Shown: positions 22,631 to 34,600, numbered from the stretch's first letter. The stretch is 64,000 nt of DNA from Aphanomyces cochlioides (GCA_019828595.1 JAHQRK010000019.1:434001-498000); one strand, 5' to 3'. The notes: generated by a model from the letters alone, not told the origin. Numbers and translations: made by a program.

Positions 22631-24151
22631 ATGGGAAGTGTTGCTCCGCCGCCGATTGACTACCTCGAGCGCATTCTCAATGCGCGAGTCTATGACGTCG
22701 CCGTTGAAACGCCGCTCGATCATTTGCCGGCCTTGTCCGCTCGAACAGGCAACACGGTCTACCTCAAGCGCGAAGACACACAGCCCGTCTTCAGCTTCAA
22801 GCTCCGTGGCGCATACAACTGCATGGCTCGCCTCTCTGCCGCGCAACGCGCTTCTGGTGTCGTTGCAGCGTCGGCTGGAAATCACGCTCAAGGTGTGGCG
22901 CTTGCCGCGAAGCGACTCGGATGCAAAGCAACGATTGTGATGCCATCGACCACGCCTGGGATTAAAATCCGCGCCGTCGAGCAACACGGCGGCAATGTGA
23001 TTCTCCATGGCGATTCCTATTCAGACGCTTACGCCCATGCCATGGACGTCGTTGCGAAGACGGGCTGCACATTTGTCCATCCTTACGACGACCCTGATGT
23101 GATTGCTGGTCAAGGCACGATTGGCATGGAAATCCTTCGCCAAGCATACGACCTCGATGCCATTTTTGTTCCCGTCGGTGGCGGTGGTCTTGCAGCAGGC
23201 GTCGCCGCGTACGTCAAACGCGTCCGTCCTGAAGTCCTCGTCATTGGCGTCGAGCCCGTGGATGCGGCGTCCATGCACGACTCGATTGCAGCTGGAGAGC
23301 GCATTGTCCTTCCGCAAGTCGGTCTATTCGCCGACGGTGTCGCCGTCAAGCAAGTTGGCGTGGAAACCTTTCGATTGTGCAAAGATCTCCTGGACGAAGT
23401 CGTTTTAGTCGACACGGATGCCATGTGCGCCGCCATCAAAGACGTCTTTGAAGCCACGCGGTGTATCCTCGAAGCTGCTGGCGCTTTAGCTCTCGCCGGT
23501 CTCAAAGCATGGAGCGCCCGCCCTGGCAACCAAGGCAAGCGTCTCGCGGCGGTGGCGAGTGGAGCCAACATGAACTTTGATCGGCTACGGCATGTTTCGG
23601 AACGTGCAGAGCTGGGCGAAGCGCTGCTCGCGGTGTCGATCCCCGAGCGACCAGGCAGTCTCAAGCAGTTCTGCCAAGACTTTCTCGGTCCTCGCGCCAT
23701 CACGGAATTCAACTACCGCTACCGCGAGACTGGCGTTGCGCATATCTTCGTGGGCTTAGCGACGCCAAGCCGTCAAGACGTCGCGACGCTCGTCGAGCGG
23801 CTCAATCACGGCGGGTTTGCAACGATCGATTTGACCGAGAACGAACTGGCCAAAGTCCACATCCGCCACTTGGTCGGCGGCCGCGCGCCCGAGACGTGTC
23901 GCCATGAGAAGCTCTACCGCTTTGAATTCCCCGAGCGGCCAGGCGCATTGATCGACTTCTTGACGCGCATGGGCCGCGACTGGAATATCAGTTTGTTCCA
24001 CTACCGCAACCACGGCGCCGACTATGGCCGTGTCTTGATCGGGATGCAAGTTCCCCCTGAGGACGAAGAAGCGTTCCAAGTCTTCCTCGACACCGTCGGC
24101 TACGTCTGGCATGACGAGCGAGACAACCCCGCGTACAAACTCTTCCTTTAA
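22631..24151 (+). CDS. ILV1: threonine dehydratase (ammonia-lyase), biosynthetic, 506 aa
   Basis: Start at the ATG at 22631 (MGSVAPPPIDYLERIL). The PLP-binding fold is clear: SFKLRGAYN with the Schiff-base Lys at about residue 57, the phosphate-binding GGGGLAAG loop near 183, and SGANMNFDRLR closing the catalytic domain. Two C-terminal ACT-like domains follow (LLAVSIPERPGSL and LYRFEFPERPGAL). This is the arrangement of the biosynthetic enzyme that converts threonine to 2-oxobutanoate for isoleucine synthesis and is inhibited by isoleucine through the ACT domains. An organelle presequence is not visible from this ATG. An upstream ATG at 22573 (MVFRVGFSWPW) lies in another frame. The gene converges on the ABCC gene with 29 bp between stops. 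Confidence 0.93.
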   Translation: MGSVAPPPIDYLERILNARVYDVAVETPLDHLPALSARTGNTVYLKREDTQPVFSFKLRGAYNCMARLSAAQRASGVVAASAGNHAQGVALAAKRLGCKATIVMPSTTPGIKIRAVEQHGGNVILHGDSYSDAYAHAMDVVAKTGCTFVHPYDDPDVIAGQGTIGMEILRQAYDLDAIFVPVGGGGLAAGVAAYVKRVRPEVLVIGVEPVDAASMHDSIAAGERIVLPQVGLFADGVAVKQVGVETFRLCKDLLDEVVLVDTDAMCAAIKDVFEATRCILEAAGALALAGLKAWSARPGNQGKRLAAVASGANMNFDRLRHVSERAELGEALLAVSIPERPGSLKQFCQDFLGPRAITEFNYRYRETGVAHIFVGLATPSRQDVATLVERLNHGGFATIDLTENELAKVHIRHLVGGRAPETCRHEKLYRFEFPERPGALIDFLTRMGRDWNISLFHYRNHGADYGRVLIGMQVPPEDEEAFQVFLDTVGYVWHDERDNPAYKLFL

Positions 24152-24180
24152 ACACAATTCTAGATGTCGGTAGGCTATTC
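24152..24180. terminator. 29-bp gap between convergent stops
   Basis: The threonine dehydratase and ABCC stop codons are 29 bp apart, so their 3' ends must overlap as antisense transcripts. No clear AATAAA lies inside the gap. Confidence 0.35.
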
Positions 24181-27100
24181 TTACAACTTTGTCGCCTGGA
24201 CTAGCTTGGCTAGCATGCCGCCGCTTCCTCCATTCGCCGCCATCAGCTTGGCCGGCGTGTCAAACTCGCAGACGCGGCCTTGATCCATCACAAGGATGCG
24301 GTCGCTGTCTAGAATCGTCTCGAGGCGGTGGGCAATCACGAGCAGCGTGACGCCGCTGCGGAAGTTTGCTTGGATCGTGGCTTGGATCAACCTGTCCGAC
24401 TCGACGTCGATGCTAGCCGTCGCTTCGTCGAGGACAACGACACGACTCTGGCGGAGCAGAGCTCGCGCAATGCAAAGCAATTGCCGCTGCCCGACTGAGA
24501 GGTTGCTTCCATGCTCCGCGATTGGAAACTCAAGGCCATCCTGGACGAGATCCATCAAGTGAACCTGCTTGAGCGCATGCCACAACGCGGCGTCGGTCGT
24601 CTTCATGGACGGATCCAAGTTGAACCGCAGCGAGCCGCTCAAGAGGACGGGATCTTGTGGAATAATCGTCAAGCGCGACCTCAAAGTGTGCAAATCGACC
24701 GTCGCGATGTCCACGCCGTCGATGCAAATGCATCCTGATGCTGCTTCGACCGTGCGAAAGAGCGCCGCCAGCAACGAACTCTTGCCAGAGCCCGTGCGGC
24801 CACAGATACCAATCTTCTCGCCGGCCATGACGGCAAAACTCACGTCGTGGAGCGCCAAGTCCAAGTTGTCGCGGTAGCGCATCGAGTAGTGCTCAAAGAC
24901 GACGTGGCCTTGCCGCGGCCAGCCTTGAGGACACGTCTGCGTGAGTGGAACGAGGTCTTGGCCTTCCTTGTCGAGCGATTGATAGTGATCCAGCCGCTCT
25001 GCGCTCGTCATGACGTTCTCCATGTATGTAAACTCCATCGTCGTCCGCGACAAGACGATCGTGAGCTGCATGGCGTACGTGAGCGCCAAGCCCGCCGCCG
25101 TGACGCCCATCCAGCTCTTGGTTTCAATGGCCAAGAAGGCGACGCCACACACGACAAGGACGGACAGCCAGTCGAGACGCATTTGGAACCACTTGGTCGA
25201 GATGAAATGCGTCACGTCGAAGCTCATGTTGTAGTCCACGGCGCGGCGGTAGAGCGCTTGGATGTCCGCCGCGCGGTGGAACGCTCGAATGGTCGGCGCG
25301 CCTTGCATGGCTTCCGTGAAGAGATTCAAGACGGGAGACCGTGTCACGCTCTCCATGCGCTTGAGTGCCGTCGCCGTCGCGCTGTAGATCGCTCGGATCT
25401 TGACAAAGACAACCGTGAGCGGGACGTAGACAATCAGGATGAAGGGCGACGTGACGGCGCAGACGAGAAGCGCCGCGAGGATTTGAAAGAGGAGCCCAAA
25501 GATGTGAAGTCCAAGCATGGGCACCATGTTGTCGACCTGAGAGAGATCGCTCGAGAAGCGATTGAGGATGCGGCCGACGGGCGTGACGTCGAAGAAGGAA
25601 GGCACGGGGGCGTAGACGACTTTTGCCAGGAGCGTCTCGTGGAGATGCTTGGAGCAGAGGAGGATGAAGTGGAGGACGTAGAGACTGCGGCCAAGGACGA
25701 GCCCGACGGCGACGAGAGCAACGGCGACGTAGATGACAGCATACGCGGCGTTGGACGGATCGACTGTCGACGCCCAGTGGCCCAAGATCCAGTCGAGGAG
25801 AACCAAACTCGCTTGAGCTAGCGCAAACGCGAGGAGGACTGTCAACGCGACGGAGAAACCATTCCATCCCGACGCTGCAAAGTACGTCGTGTACGTCGCG
25901 GCGGTGATCTTGCCGACGACGCGCTCTTCGGCTTGAACGAGGGTGGAGGCGGCGGCGCTTCCCCCTTCTTCCCCCTCGTCGGGGGAGGCCACGTCGTCGG
26001 TGGCCGAGGTGGTTTCGACCAGCGCTGTCGGTTGTTTTTCATCGGCACGATCGACTCCAAGATGGGGGAAACGATCCAGGAAGGAAGAAAGCGGGCCCTG
26101 ACCGACGAGACGCCCTTGATCCATCACGAGAATGGTATCGGCAAAGGGGAGCAAGTGGTAGTGGCTGTTGATGGCGAGGAGGACGATCTTGTCGTGCAAA
26201 AGGGCTTGGATTCCATCGCGGAAGACATTGCCGGCGACTTGGACGTCCAGCGCGCTCAATGGGTCGTCCAGAATGTAAATGTCAGCGGCGTTGTTGTACA
26301 ACGAACGAGCGAGAGCGACGCGAGCCCTCTGCCCGCCGCTGAGATTAACGCCCCTCTCGCCGATTTCAGTGGCGTCGCCGCCTGGCAATGCCGCCAAGTC
26401 GGTCGTGAGCTGGCATGCCGCGACGACGCGGTTGTACAAAGGCTCGTCAAATGCACTCGTGAAGAGAATATTGTCGCGCAGACTTGCATTTTGGACCCAC
26501 ACGTCTTGACCAACGTAGGAAAAGCGGCCACGCACGCCGCGCTCGCCTTTAATGTGGTGGAGCTCGCCCAAGATGGCGCTGAGCAAGGTGGATTTGCCGC
26601 TCCCGACGGAGCCCACGACCATCGTGAGCGATTTCGGCTTGAGTTGGAGCGTAATGCCGCGGAGATCGCAAGCCGTGGAGTCCTGGGAGTCCTTGTGCCA
26701 TGAGAAAGAGGCGTCCATGAGCTCCACGCACGGCGCCATGTCAGCCTGGACGCTGTTCTCCAAAAGCAATGGCATTGTGACTTCGTCGAGGGCAAAGAAA
26801 GCATCGAGACGGGAGCAAGAATGCAAAGCGTCGACCAAGTTCATGATGGAGAAGGAGAACGAGCTGCAGGGAACGCGCGCAGCATTCACGTACGCCAACG
26901 TGATGAACGCTAGCGGCGGCGAGAGGGAATTGCCCTGGGCGACGTAGACAGCCAGCGTCAAGGCGAGGGAAACGACGGGAGCGAGCAGCAGCGCAATGGA
27001 TGACACTTGGCGGCGGGAATGATATGCTCGGAGGAGCTTGAGCTCAGCAGCACGCAGCTCTTCGACGTGTGCAAGGAGATCTTGCTCCCAGCCGTACAAC

Positions 27101-28011
27101 TTGACGGCTCGTACGCCCTGGAGCAGCTCGTTGGTGAGCTTGACACGCTGGCCTTGGACGCCAAGGAGTTCTTTCTGGACGATGCCGACGGCGGATGCTT
27201 CCCGGCAGCCAAAGTAGAGCAAGCCAATCATGATAACGCCGCCGAGGACAGCAGGAAGAGCGCCAAGATCGAAGCCAAGGAGGATAAAGATGGCGAGGAG
27301 CATCACGGGCGAGATAAAAGTCCACATGAACCACAGGCCGCACATGAATAGCCGCGTGGAATCGACAGACGCAAGCGTGACGACGTCTCCCGATGACGTC
27401 GTCCGCTTGGCGTTCTCGGAGAGCCGCAGAGATTTGCGAAAGACCAAGTCCATGGCGAGTGTCTTGGCATTGCAGCCGAGTTTTCCAGCGATCACCATGC
27501 CAAGATCCATCAAAGTCACCGCCGCACACGAGAAGACCGTCAGCAGGGCAGCTAGTGCGTAGCCCGACGAGATGCCCAAGTCGGTGTGGATGTCGTCACG
27601 ACGTGGCGCATGGAGGAACTGAAGAAAGGATTTGATCACGATCGGCTGGGCCAGAGTAAACACCGCGCTGACAGCGTACAACGCGAGGACGATCGTAATT
27701 TCTCGCTGGAACGTGCGCACGATGGCTCGAAAGCACGATGACGACTTGGAGTCTGTCCTCGACACTCTTTCAAAGCGACTATGGAGCGCTGCAGCAGTGT
27801 CTGCCGGTGGGAGATGCCACACGTCGCTCTCTTCAAGTTGTTGCCGTGCTCCTTTCCAAACTAGTGGATCAAACCACAGCAGGAGCGTCCAGCTGAGCCA
27901 GTTGGTGGTCGCGATCGGCATGGGTTTGTCGCGCCACGAGGACGCCGACGCTGTCGTTGGCGACGCCAGCCCTTGGTACGTCACCTCGCTGTCGTTGGCA
28001 CTCTTGGACAT
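24181..28011 (-). CDS. ABCC-type full ABC transporter, 1276 aa
   Basis: Intact single exon. Start at the ATG at 28011 (MSKSANDSEVTYQGLASPTT); upstream the frame is open only to a TTG. The layout matches the gene at 15212: TMD1 beginning at LLLWFDPL, NBD1 with Walker A GSVGSGKST (about 465), signature NLSGGQRARV (about 555) and Walker B YILDDPLSALD (the usual ABCC Asp), a charged linker with a Glu/Gly/Ala-rich stretch, TMD2, and NBD2 with GRTGSGKSS (about 1070), NLSVGQ and VVVLDEATAS (about 1190). All catalytic elements of NBD2 are present. It is an exporter of unknown substrate. With 15212-18949 and the pseudogene it forms a dispersed local family. Confidence 0.93.
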   Translation of the reverse strand: MSKSANDSEVTYQGLASPTTASASSWRDKPMPIATTNWLSWTLLLWFDPLVWKGARQQLEESDVWHLPPADTAAALHSRFERVSRTDSKSSSCFRAIVRTFQREITIVLALYAVSAVFTLAQPIVIKSFLQFLHAPRRDDIHTDLGISSGYALAALLTVFSCAAVTLMDLGMVIAGKLGCNAKTLAMDLVFRKSLRLSENAKRTTSSGDVVTLASVDSTRLFMCGLWFMWTFISPVMLLAIFILLGFDLGALPAVLGGVIMIGLLYFGCREASAVGIVQKELLGVQGQRVKLTNELLQGVRAVKLYGWEQDLLAHVEELRAAELKLLRAYHSRRQVSSIALLLAPVVSLALTLAVYVAQGNSLSPPLAFITLAYVNAARVPCSSFSFSIMNLVDALHSCSRLDAFFALDEVTMPLLLENSVQADMAPCVELMDASFSWHKDSQDSTACDLRGITLQLKPKSLTMVVGSVGSGKSTLLSAILGELHHIKGERGVRGRFSYVGQDVWVQNASLRDNILFTSAFDEPLYNRVVAACQLTTDLAALPGGDATEIGERGVNLSGGQRARVALARSLYNNAADIYILDDPLSALDVQVAGNVFRDGIQALLHDKIVLLAINSHYHLLPFADTILVMDQGRLVGQGPLSSFLDRFPHLGVDRADEKQPTALVETTSATDDVASPDEGEEGGSAAASTLVQAEERVVGKITAATYTTYFAASGWNGFSVALTVLLAFALAQASLVLLDWILGHWASTVDPSNAAYAVIYVAVALVAVGLVLGRSLYVLHFILLCSKHLHETLLAKVVYAPVPSFFDVTPVGRILNRFSSDLSQVDNMVPMLGLHIFGLLFQILAALLVCAVTSPFILIVYVPLTVVFVKIRAIYSATATALKRMESVTRSPVLNLFTEAMQGAPTIRAFHRAADIQALYRRAVDYNMSFDVTHFISTKWFQMRLDWLSVLVVCGVAFLAIETKSWMGVTAAGLALTYAMQLTIVLSRTTMEFTYMENVMTSAERLDHYQSLDKEGQDLVPLTQTCPQGWPRQGHVVFEHYSMRYRDNLDLALHDVSFAVMAGEKIGICGRTGSGKSSLLAALFRTVEAASGCICIDGVDIATVDLHTLRSRLTIIPQDPVLLSGSLRFNLDPSMKTTDAALWHALKQVHLMDLVQDGLEFPIAEHGSNLSVGQRQLLCIARALLRQSRVVVLDEATASIDVESDRLIQATIQANFRSGVTLLVIAHRLETILDSDRILVMDQGRVCEFDTPAKLMAANGGSGGMLAKLVQATKL

Positions 28012-30934
28012 GTTTCTAAAATGACAAACTGACGGCACGAGACGCTGCGACCCGGCGATCGCCTCGTCATGGACCACCAACCTCGATAAGCTTCAACTTT
28101 GAACTTTCCGTGCCTGATCGGTCAAAATAATTGATGAAATCCTGAAAAATATTTTGAATGAATAAATAATTTTTTTTATTTATTTTTAAGAATTATGACG
28201 TGGCATGCTCCCAACGCTGTATTTCAACATCGAGGCGATTCAAAGATCTTCATTTGATGGAAATGCATGGATGGAAGGACACCGAGAGAGAGATGGAAAC
28301 CGCGCGATGCATGTAAATGTGAGCTCGATGGAGGATGGAGAGGCTTTTGTGAGGACAACTCTCGACGGAGTGGTGTCAATGTCCGCGTGAGAGTGATCGT
28401 GAAGGATGCATGTCGTTGAGAATCTATTGCCGTCTCTGCTGTCTCTCTGTGTGCGACTGTGCGTTGAAAGGATATGGAGAATTGCAACGAGTCGGTGAAT
28501 GGCGTGCAGTGGAAGAAGCCTCCACTCGTGCGAATACTCGAAGATGACGTGAAGAAGCGACCTGCCACTGCATGAGAGGAATCCCGAGGCATCTCGACGA
28601 CAAATGCGACTCTCTGGTGAATTCCAACAGCCAAAAAAGCGAGAGGCGATGCGATCGAGGCGTTGTACTTCTCGCCCAGGCGCTATCCTGGTGTTTGGGG
28701 TGACAGTCGCCCTGGAAAGTTGCATCATGCTGGTCGATCGCAACTTTGGCTGTCAACCACAGAAGAATTCCAACGAGGGATGCGAAACTTGGTACCTTCA
28801 TGCGTGCAACTTCTCAGTGCCATGTTGGACAGAGATGATTTGGACCGAGAGTGCGACCCCACGTGGCAGCAGATGCAGAGAATTCCATCTCCAGTCGTTC
28901 AACGGAGTCCCATGAAGCAGCAGGGACAACACATCTATCTCCCCATGGCTAACAGAGTCCAGCTCAGTGTCAAGAGAGTCGAAGAGAGCGTGCCGTAGGT
29001 TCTAGACTGTGGAATTCCACCATGCTTGACGACGAGCGCACTGATCGGGCGACTTTGAACTCAAACGGGGACCTGTTTCCACTCTGGTACAAGCATGGTG
29101 GGTGTCGGAGTTTGGTGGTTACAAGCGACAGGAGGCGTAGCTACAGTAGTTCCTCCATCGTCGACACATATCCGCTTGGCTGTCACAACGCCATTCGAGC
29201 AATCCACTTGGTAGGACATCTCGGGTTGCATGTCTAGATCGACGCTGGATCCCTTGGGGCTGTTGAGCTCACTCACTTGTTCGGTTGGTCCTTTGCGATG
29301 GTTGAGTCATTGCAGTGCAACCAAGTGAAGATTGAAGGAACTCACAATCGAGCTGTCTTGCGCAAGTCATCGAGAGCTTTGGTCACCGTTCGATCTCAAG
29401 GAGCTTCCCAAGCTCGCAGTGCAGTTTAAGCGCATCATTTGACAAGGCATCGGGTTCGAGGCACACTTCTCGAAGCAGCTTGATGCGAATGGATGGATTG
29501 AATCTTTGTTAGCAGGATGGAAAGCGATTGACCCATGGGAGGACGACGGTAAGAACGGTGTCAAAACCACTAACAGAGTCTCTCTGTGTGTGCCTCCAGC
29601 TATTGATGTGAACGACGTGAAGTGGCGGCTTGCCATGGCGCGAGCATATTCCAAGCAGCATCGAATCTACAAACTCGGCAATCTGTGAAAGCTCAGCCGC
29701 CAAAGCAAGTGTGATGGGAGACTACGAACAACTTGCCGAGTCGAAGTCCTCCTCGAAGTCGCAAAGTCATCAGTTGTCGTGGGAAGTGTCGTTGTTGCCG
29801 ATGTATTTGGTTTGTGAATCTTTGGCACGACCAACTTTGGCGAGCCTCAAATCCATGACACGTCTAGACAGTCGTGGTTGTTGCGTTTGTGAGTCATTGC
29901 CACGCTAAGCTCTGTCCCTTGCGAGTGTTGAGTCACTCCAGAGCGCACGTGATGAGATTCGAGGAGTTGAAATGCACTTCCAATTGAGGTGTCTCGCACA
30001 AGTGCAGCCTGTCGAGGGTCGTAAGCATGCGCTAGCCTTCTATCTTTTCGAGAACCACGACAGCTCTCCTCGATGGAAGGAGCCACAGCAGCAGCGGCCC
30101 TAAATGCTTTGCCTCGCGTGTTCTTGGCTCACAACCTGACGGTCATGGAGTGCATAAAACGGGATGGTAAGGCGATTAGTGGCACTTGTGTTCGTGTTTG
30201 TAGCATGGATCGCCCTGTTTGCCCTTTGCGTTTCAAGCAGAGCTGCGTTTGTCGTTAGATTACAAGCATGTGTGCTTTCAAAGTTGGAGCAACCGCCGTG
30301 ACACGAAAGAGATTTTCATGCACGCAACGAACTTGTCTGTCCAAGCGATCAGTACCGACGACATGAGCTCTGATCGTTCCAACGGTGGATTCAGCGGCAG
30401 TCGCATGCGGCCATTTACTTCGCGGGAAACATCGCCGGAAAGCCGAGGCTGAGCCGCGGGCAACGACTGGCGAGCAGGATGACGTACAGACAGGTGCACT
30501 TTGACAATCCTGCTGTCCAGGAGTGGGCCATGTGAAACACAAAACCCCAAGGCGATCGTACGAACAATTGATTCCGGCTCAGGGATAGTCCGATATGGAA
30601 AAAATATGGAAATACCATATGGTTTCCCCATCACTGCGTGGATAGCCCTCACAGTCGACGCACTCTTGCCAAAGGTACAAGGCAGCTCACGTGCTTGCTC
30701 TAGCTAATGACATCTGTGTTCGCACTTGTTCCACGCCATGGATTTCGATGAACTTTCAGCAGTTATCAACATCATGGAGGCAAACACAGCATGGAGGAGT
30801 GCATGTGGACGGTAGCCTCTGGAGGTCGTTGGGATGCCAGGAACGTTAGCGTGGGCATGGGATGGACGTCAGTGTCCTACTGACCTCTCGTACAGACGCT
30901 CCAGCATTGGATTTGTCATTTCGCTTTCGATACC
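28012..30934. other. long intergenic region, no gene recognised
   Basis: 2.9 kb. An AT-only patch with runs of T lies at about 28140-28200. A 111-codon frame at 28663-28998 and other frames of 60-135 codons have no family features, so I leave them uncalled. This may hold decayed sequence. Confidence 0.45.
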
Positions 30935-31642
30935 ATGAGCCACATGCAGCCGTTTGCTATCCTTTCTCTTCACAATAGCAGCCGCATTCGCTTGAGCAAC
31001 TTTCCACCAGAATCGACGCAATGGATTGAAGAAGCGGTGACGATGGCATGGCCACACAAGACAGAATCCACTGGTGCCATTGACCAAGCAGTGGAAATCA
31101 AATTGGGAGGATCGCCATGGAAGCCTAGCCTAGAGCAAGCCGCGCGCCTCATGCTCAACATCTTGACCATCTTTCGCATGCATGGCTACGCATTGTACAC
31201 CTCGACGAACGTGAGCAATGGCTTTGGGAGCAAGGATGTTCTCTTCTTTGAACGCCGCGAGCCTTGCCGAATGTCCATGTTCATCGTGGCGCGCCACAAA
31301 GACAACAAACTGCGACTCATCGACGCCCCTGTCGACATGGTCGACGTCGTGACTGAGTGCATTCAATCCAACTACACTGGAGGTAGTGCCCGCGTCTCCG
31401 AGTACATGCCAGCCTGCCACGAGTTCAAGCTGAAGAGCGATCCATGGGAGGACGGCCGTTCCCCCCACGGCCGGCTCTTGCTGGCTCACTTGTTTGCGCA
31501 GCTAAATGGACATGGCTGGCGGCTCTCAGCCACGATTCTGCACTCCCGTGAGGACGAAGCTGAAGAGACTTGGTACTTCAGCTACGAACCTGTCGCTCAA
31601 GTGGTTGGCATCGTGCATGCCCCCAAGATGGACATGATGTAG
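30935..31642 (+). CDS. duplicated-domain family protein, subfamily A, 235 aa
   Basis: Intact single exon from the ATG at 30935. I do not recognise the family. It is a paralogue of the genes at 46677, 48058, 49399 and 50759. Each protein looks like one domain repeated twice: the first half has IRLSNFPPESTQWI, KLGGSPWK, ILTIFRMHGYALYTST and DVLFFERREP; the second has LRLIDAPVDMVDVV, KLKSDPWE, LFAQLNGHGWRLSATI and ETWYFSYEP. The shared pattern is R-[LV]-x-[ND]-x-P, KL-x3-PW, GY/GW-x-L and D/T-W/L-x-F. No signal peptide, membrane span or catalytic motif is visible. The C-terminus (VHAPKMDMM) is shared with the truncated copy at 48058. Confidence 0.75.
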   Translation: MSHMQPFAILSLHNSSRIRLSNFPPESTQWIEEAVTMAWPHKTESTGAIDQAVEIKLGGSPWKPSLEQAARLMLNILTIFRMHGYALYTSTNVSNGFGSKDVLFFERREPCRMSMFIVARHKDNKLRLIDAPVDMVDVVTECIQSNYTGGSARVSEYMPACHEFKLKSDPWEDGRSPHGRLLLAHLFAQLNGHGWRLSATILHSREDEAEETWYFSYEPVAQVVGIVHAPKMDMM

Positions 31643-31686
31643 ACAACTTGGCTATAGCAATAATACGATATTGTTACAATACATAA

Positions 31687-32957
31687 TCACCCCAAGGTAT
31701 GCCGCCGACCTTCTATTCTAGTCGTTGTGGCAAGAGATGGCCGTCCATCGCACGTGGGGAACGAGAGAAGGAGAGATGGCACGCCGCACCTTGACGTTTC
31801 ACTCGTGTTGCGCACGTAGTACTCGATAAACTGTGGTTGAGGAGTCGCAGCCCCTGACGGATCGATGAACACTGGCCTGCTACACAACCACATGAGCATT
31901 CACGCCGGTAGCGGGAAGGGATGGTACCTCTCGTCTTCCTCTTGGTCAACTTCCATGTCTTGGTCAGCCGTCGCCTCTTCCAATGGAGACCACGGCGGAA
32001 TAATCTGAAGGGTGTCCACGAATTGGACACATTTGGTTTCGTATGTGATGAAGACTGGATCGCTCGTGACGACTGAGGGTCGTGTACGCTTTCTTGACGG
32101 GGCAGGGGCATCCCCTTGCATATTGCAGTCTTCGGTGACCTCTTCGGTCTCCTCCTGAACATCTTCGTTTGTGTCTGTGGATCCCGAAGCAATGCGGTTC
32201 GATTCTATATCAGAGTTCGTAAGAGAGGTGTGCGACCTCCAAAGTGTACTCTGTGGCCATGGGTTTGTTGGAGGTGGCATGCAAGCCGTCATCGGCCCAT
32301 CGAGTCTGTATGAGAGGAAGCGGTTCAAGAGCGTGTTCATCTGCAGCTCGCGTTCGTCGTCTTGAAGTCCCACCGCGACTTGAACACGCTGTTCGATCAT
32401 TTGCCTGGACTCGTACGACTTGAAGCGGTACGTGCGAGAGGACACGCCAAATCTACATCACATGAGCACTGCGATTCAAGGCGAGACGGTGGCATACCGA
32501 AGCTGAGCCCCATGGGAGAGGAGTGTCGGTTGAAGGGGTTCGAGTTTTTCGCCATCTAGGAAAGTTCCATGGCACGAGCCAAGGTCGATCAAGTAGACAG
32601 CTCCGTCGTTGTGATGGACTAGCGCAGCATGCATGCTATAGACGAGCCAGTTAGTGTGCCATGGCTTCCCGCAATCGCCTACCGTGAGATCGAGCAGTGT
32701 TCGAGGACAATATCGCAGACGAGGGCATTGCGTCCAAAGAGAAAGTACGGTTTCGAGTCGACATTGACACTCGTGATCACTTCGTTCGCTTTGTACACAT
32801 CGATCAACGCAATCGCATGCGGTTTCTGCGCCGCTGCCCAACTTGGTGCTTGGAATGGAATCGTCGGTTTCCCGACCCGTTCCAAATACCGGCTGCTGTT
32901 CTTAAAGATGCCCAAATCCAGGCGTGGTAGATGCAGCGCTTCCATATCTGTAGCCAT
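31687..32957 (-). CDS. FHA-domain protein, NIPP1-like, 376 aa
   Basis: Exons 32957-32683, 32635-32498, 32452-31928 and 31879-31687 join in frame across GT-AG introns of 47 nt (with a CTAAC branch site), 45 nt and 48 nt. The start is MATDMEALHLPRLD. The FHA domain spans the first two introns: FLFGRNALVCDIVLEHCSIS, then MHAALVHH, YLIDLGSCHGTFLDGEKLEP and LRFGVSSRTYRFKSY. These are the phospho-threonine-binding residues (GR, S-x2-H, S-x-H-GTF). The order resembles nuclear NIPP1/PPP1R8 proteins that bind protein phosphatase 1 and splicing factors. The C-terminal half is acidic and holds a PSRKRTRPS basic patch that may be nuclear targeting. A PP1-binding RVxF motif was not found, so NIPP1 identity is tentative. 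Confidence 0.78.
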
Positions 32958-34600
32958 CTTGGTCGTCGTTGTGTGTCTGTCAATGAGGGTCGCGTCGCCA
33001 AGTCAGGAGCGAGATGAGACTGGAGAAATCCGTCGCACCTCCGTGGGTGTTGGCCACTCCAGTGTGTAACGGGTTGATATTGAACCCTCCACCTTCGAAT
33101 TTCGACTTTTAGCCAATCAAAATTTAAGGTCTATTTTGTATTTGGGTGCTCGTCTATACAAACTCCAAGTGATCGAAACAGACTTCCGGATACGATGGCG
33201 ACAATTACTCACAAAAGAGTAGGTGACGGCGGGCGGCGGTGGAACGCCATCTTCCACAACGCAGGGTGAAAGAGCTCGATGTGTACATTCATGTGGGCAA
33301 GCCGATCGACAAGTCACACACTCTTGTAAGCAACATCGAACGGAGTCGACGTGTACGCGACATGGTCGCCACATTGCCAAGTTACACGCGTTCGACAAAT
33401 CAGACTCCTCTCGCTGGTGCCGTCGGTTCTGCCGCCGCCTCTCGCCACCGCCAGGAAGAAGATGGCGCGTTCAATTTTAGAAGAAGTAACAGTGCGGTGT
33501 GCCAAGATGTGTGGAACTCCTTTGTTTAGAAACAGGACCTTGTTCGTTCCTCGCAGTGTGTATGTGTTCGCGAGTGGGAGAGTGTGTTGCTCATCGGCGG
33601 GACGGCGAGAGAACGTCAGCGGCAGCCATTAGCACCATGCTTGCACACTGGATATGGGCCGACTCTCGAATGATTGTCGAGTGTTACAAGGCCCTTGGTG
33701 AGAGCGTAGTAAACGTTACAACAGCGGATTATCGAGGCTCGTCCACGATCGATCAATGCAATGCACGAGCTCAAAAGGACGTAGTTGCAGTGCGACTTGG
33801 GTGAACTCAGGGAACTACGATCAATCGAACGCAGTGAAGACTATGGAATCTGTGGCTAGTGTAGCAGTAGAGAATAGGGGATGTTGCAGAGCAGGACAAG
33901 TGAGACACGTTGTGTGTGTTGGCCTTGCGACTGTTGTGAGACTCGCACGACGGCTGACGGAATCTTGATCTGGGACATACAACTTCACAACAAATGTCGA
34001 CAATCCAAAGAGTCTTCTTCCTCTTCCCTCATTTAACACAGCAGTAGACAGCGCTCTTCTCCTTTCTAGTCTAGTTATACTGGAGTCGCGGCATTGCTTG
34101 GCTTGGTCTTCCTATGAATAGCTTGGAGCTGAAGAGAAGCTGTTACACCATGCAGTGAATACTGTGTAGAATCTCAAGAACGTGGAACACAGTACATGGA
34201 ACAGCTTGGACTTCACGCGTCTCTGCTGTTGGCTTTCAAGCGGCGGCTTCTCAAGGCCTTGGATGGACGTAAGCTGTCAGTATTCTGGAGATGGAAGTCC
34301 ATCGCGATGGCGCCAAATGTATGGTGATGCAGTGGGAATAAAAAACATTAAAAGAACGTTTGGGGGAGTTTTAGCCAATAAAAGAATGAGTTTAAAAAAC
34401 CGAGTGCAAGTCAGTCGTGATTGATGGCATGCATCTTACATATCCAAAAGAAAGTCAATTTTGCGAGGAAGCAAGGAGCAGGGGGTGATCCACCACTACA
34501 GTAGAACAGTCGTCGGTCAGGACAGACATATTTGGTCGTTGCCGCCTCCCATTTCGTGTACCATACTTTATCTATACGAGGACGGACCTTATTGTGATCG
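32958..34600. other. intergenic, no gene recognised
   Basis: 1.6 kb with short frames only. None carries a recognisable domain. It includes the promoters of the FHA gene (left end) and the Pumilio gene (right end). Confidence 0.45.

Noticed and set aside
24847..26703. 324- and 256-codon plus frames
   Set aside because: Antisense shadows of the intact ABCC gene on the minus strand, with Arg/Glu-rich composition typical of shadows.
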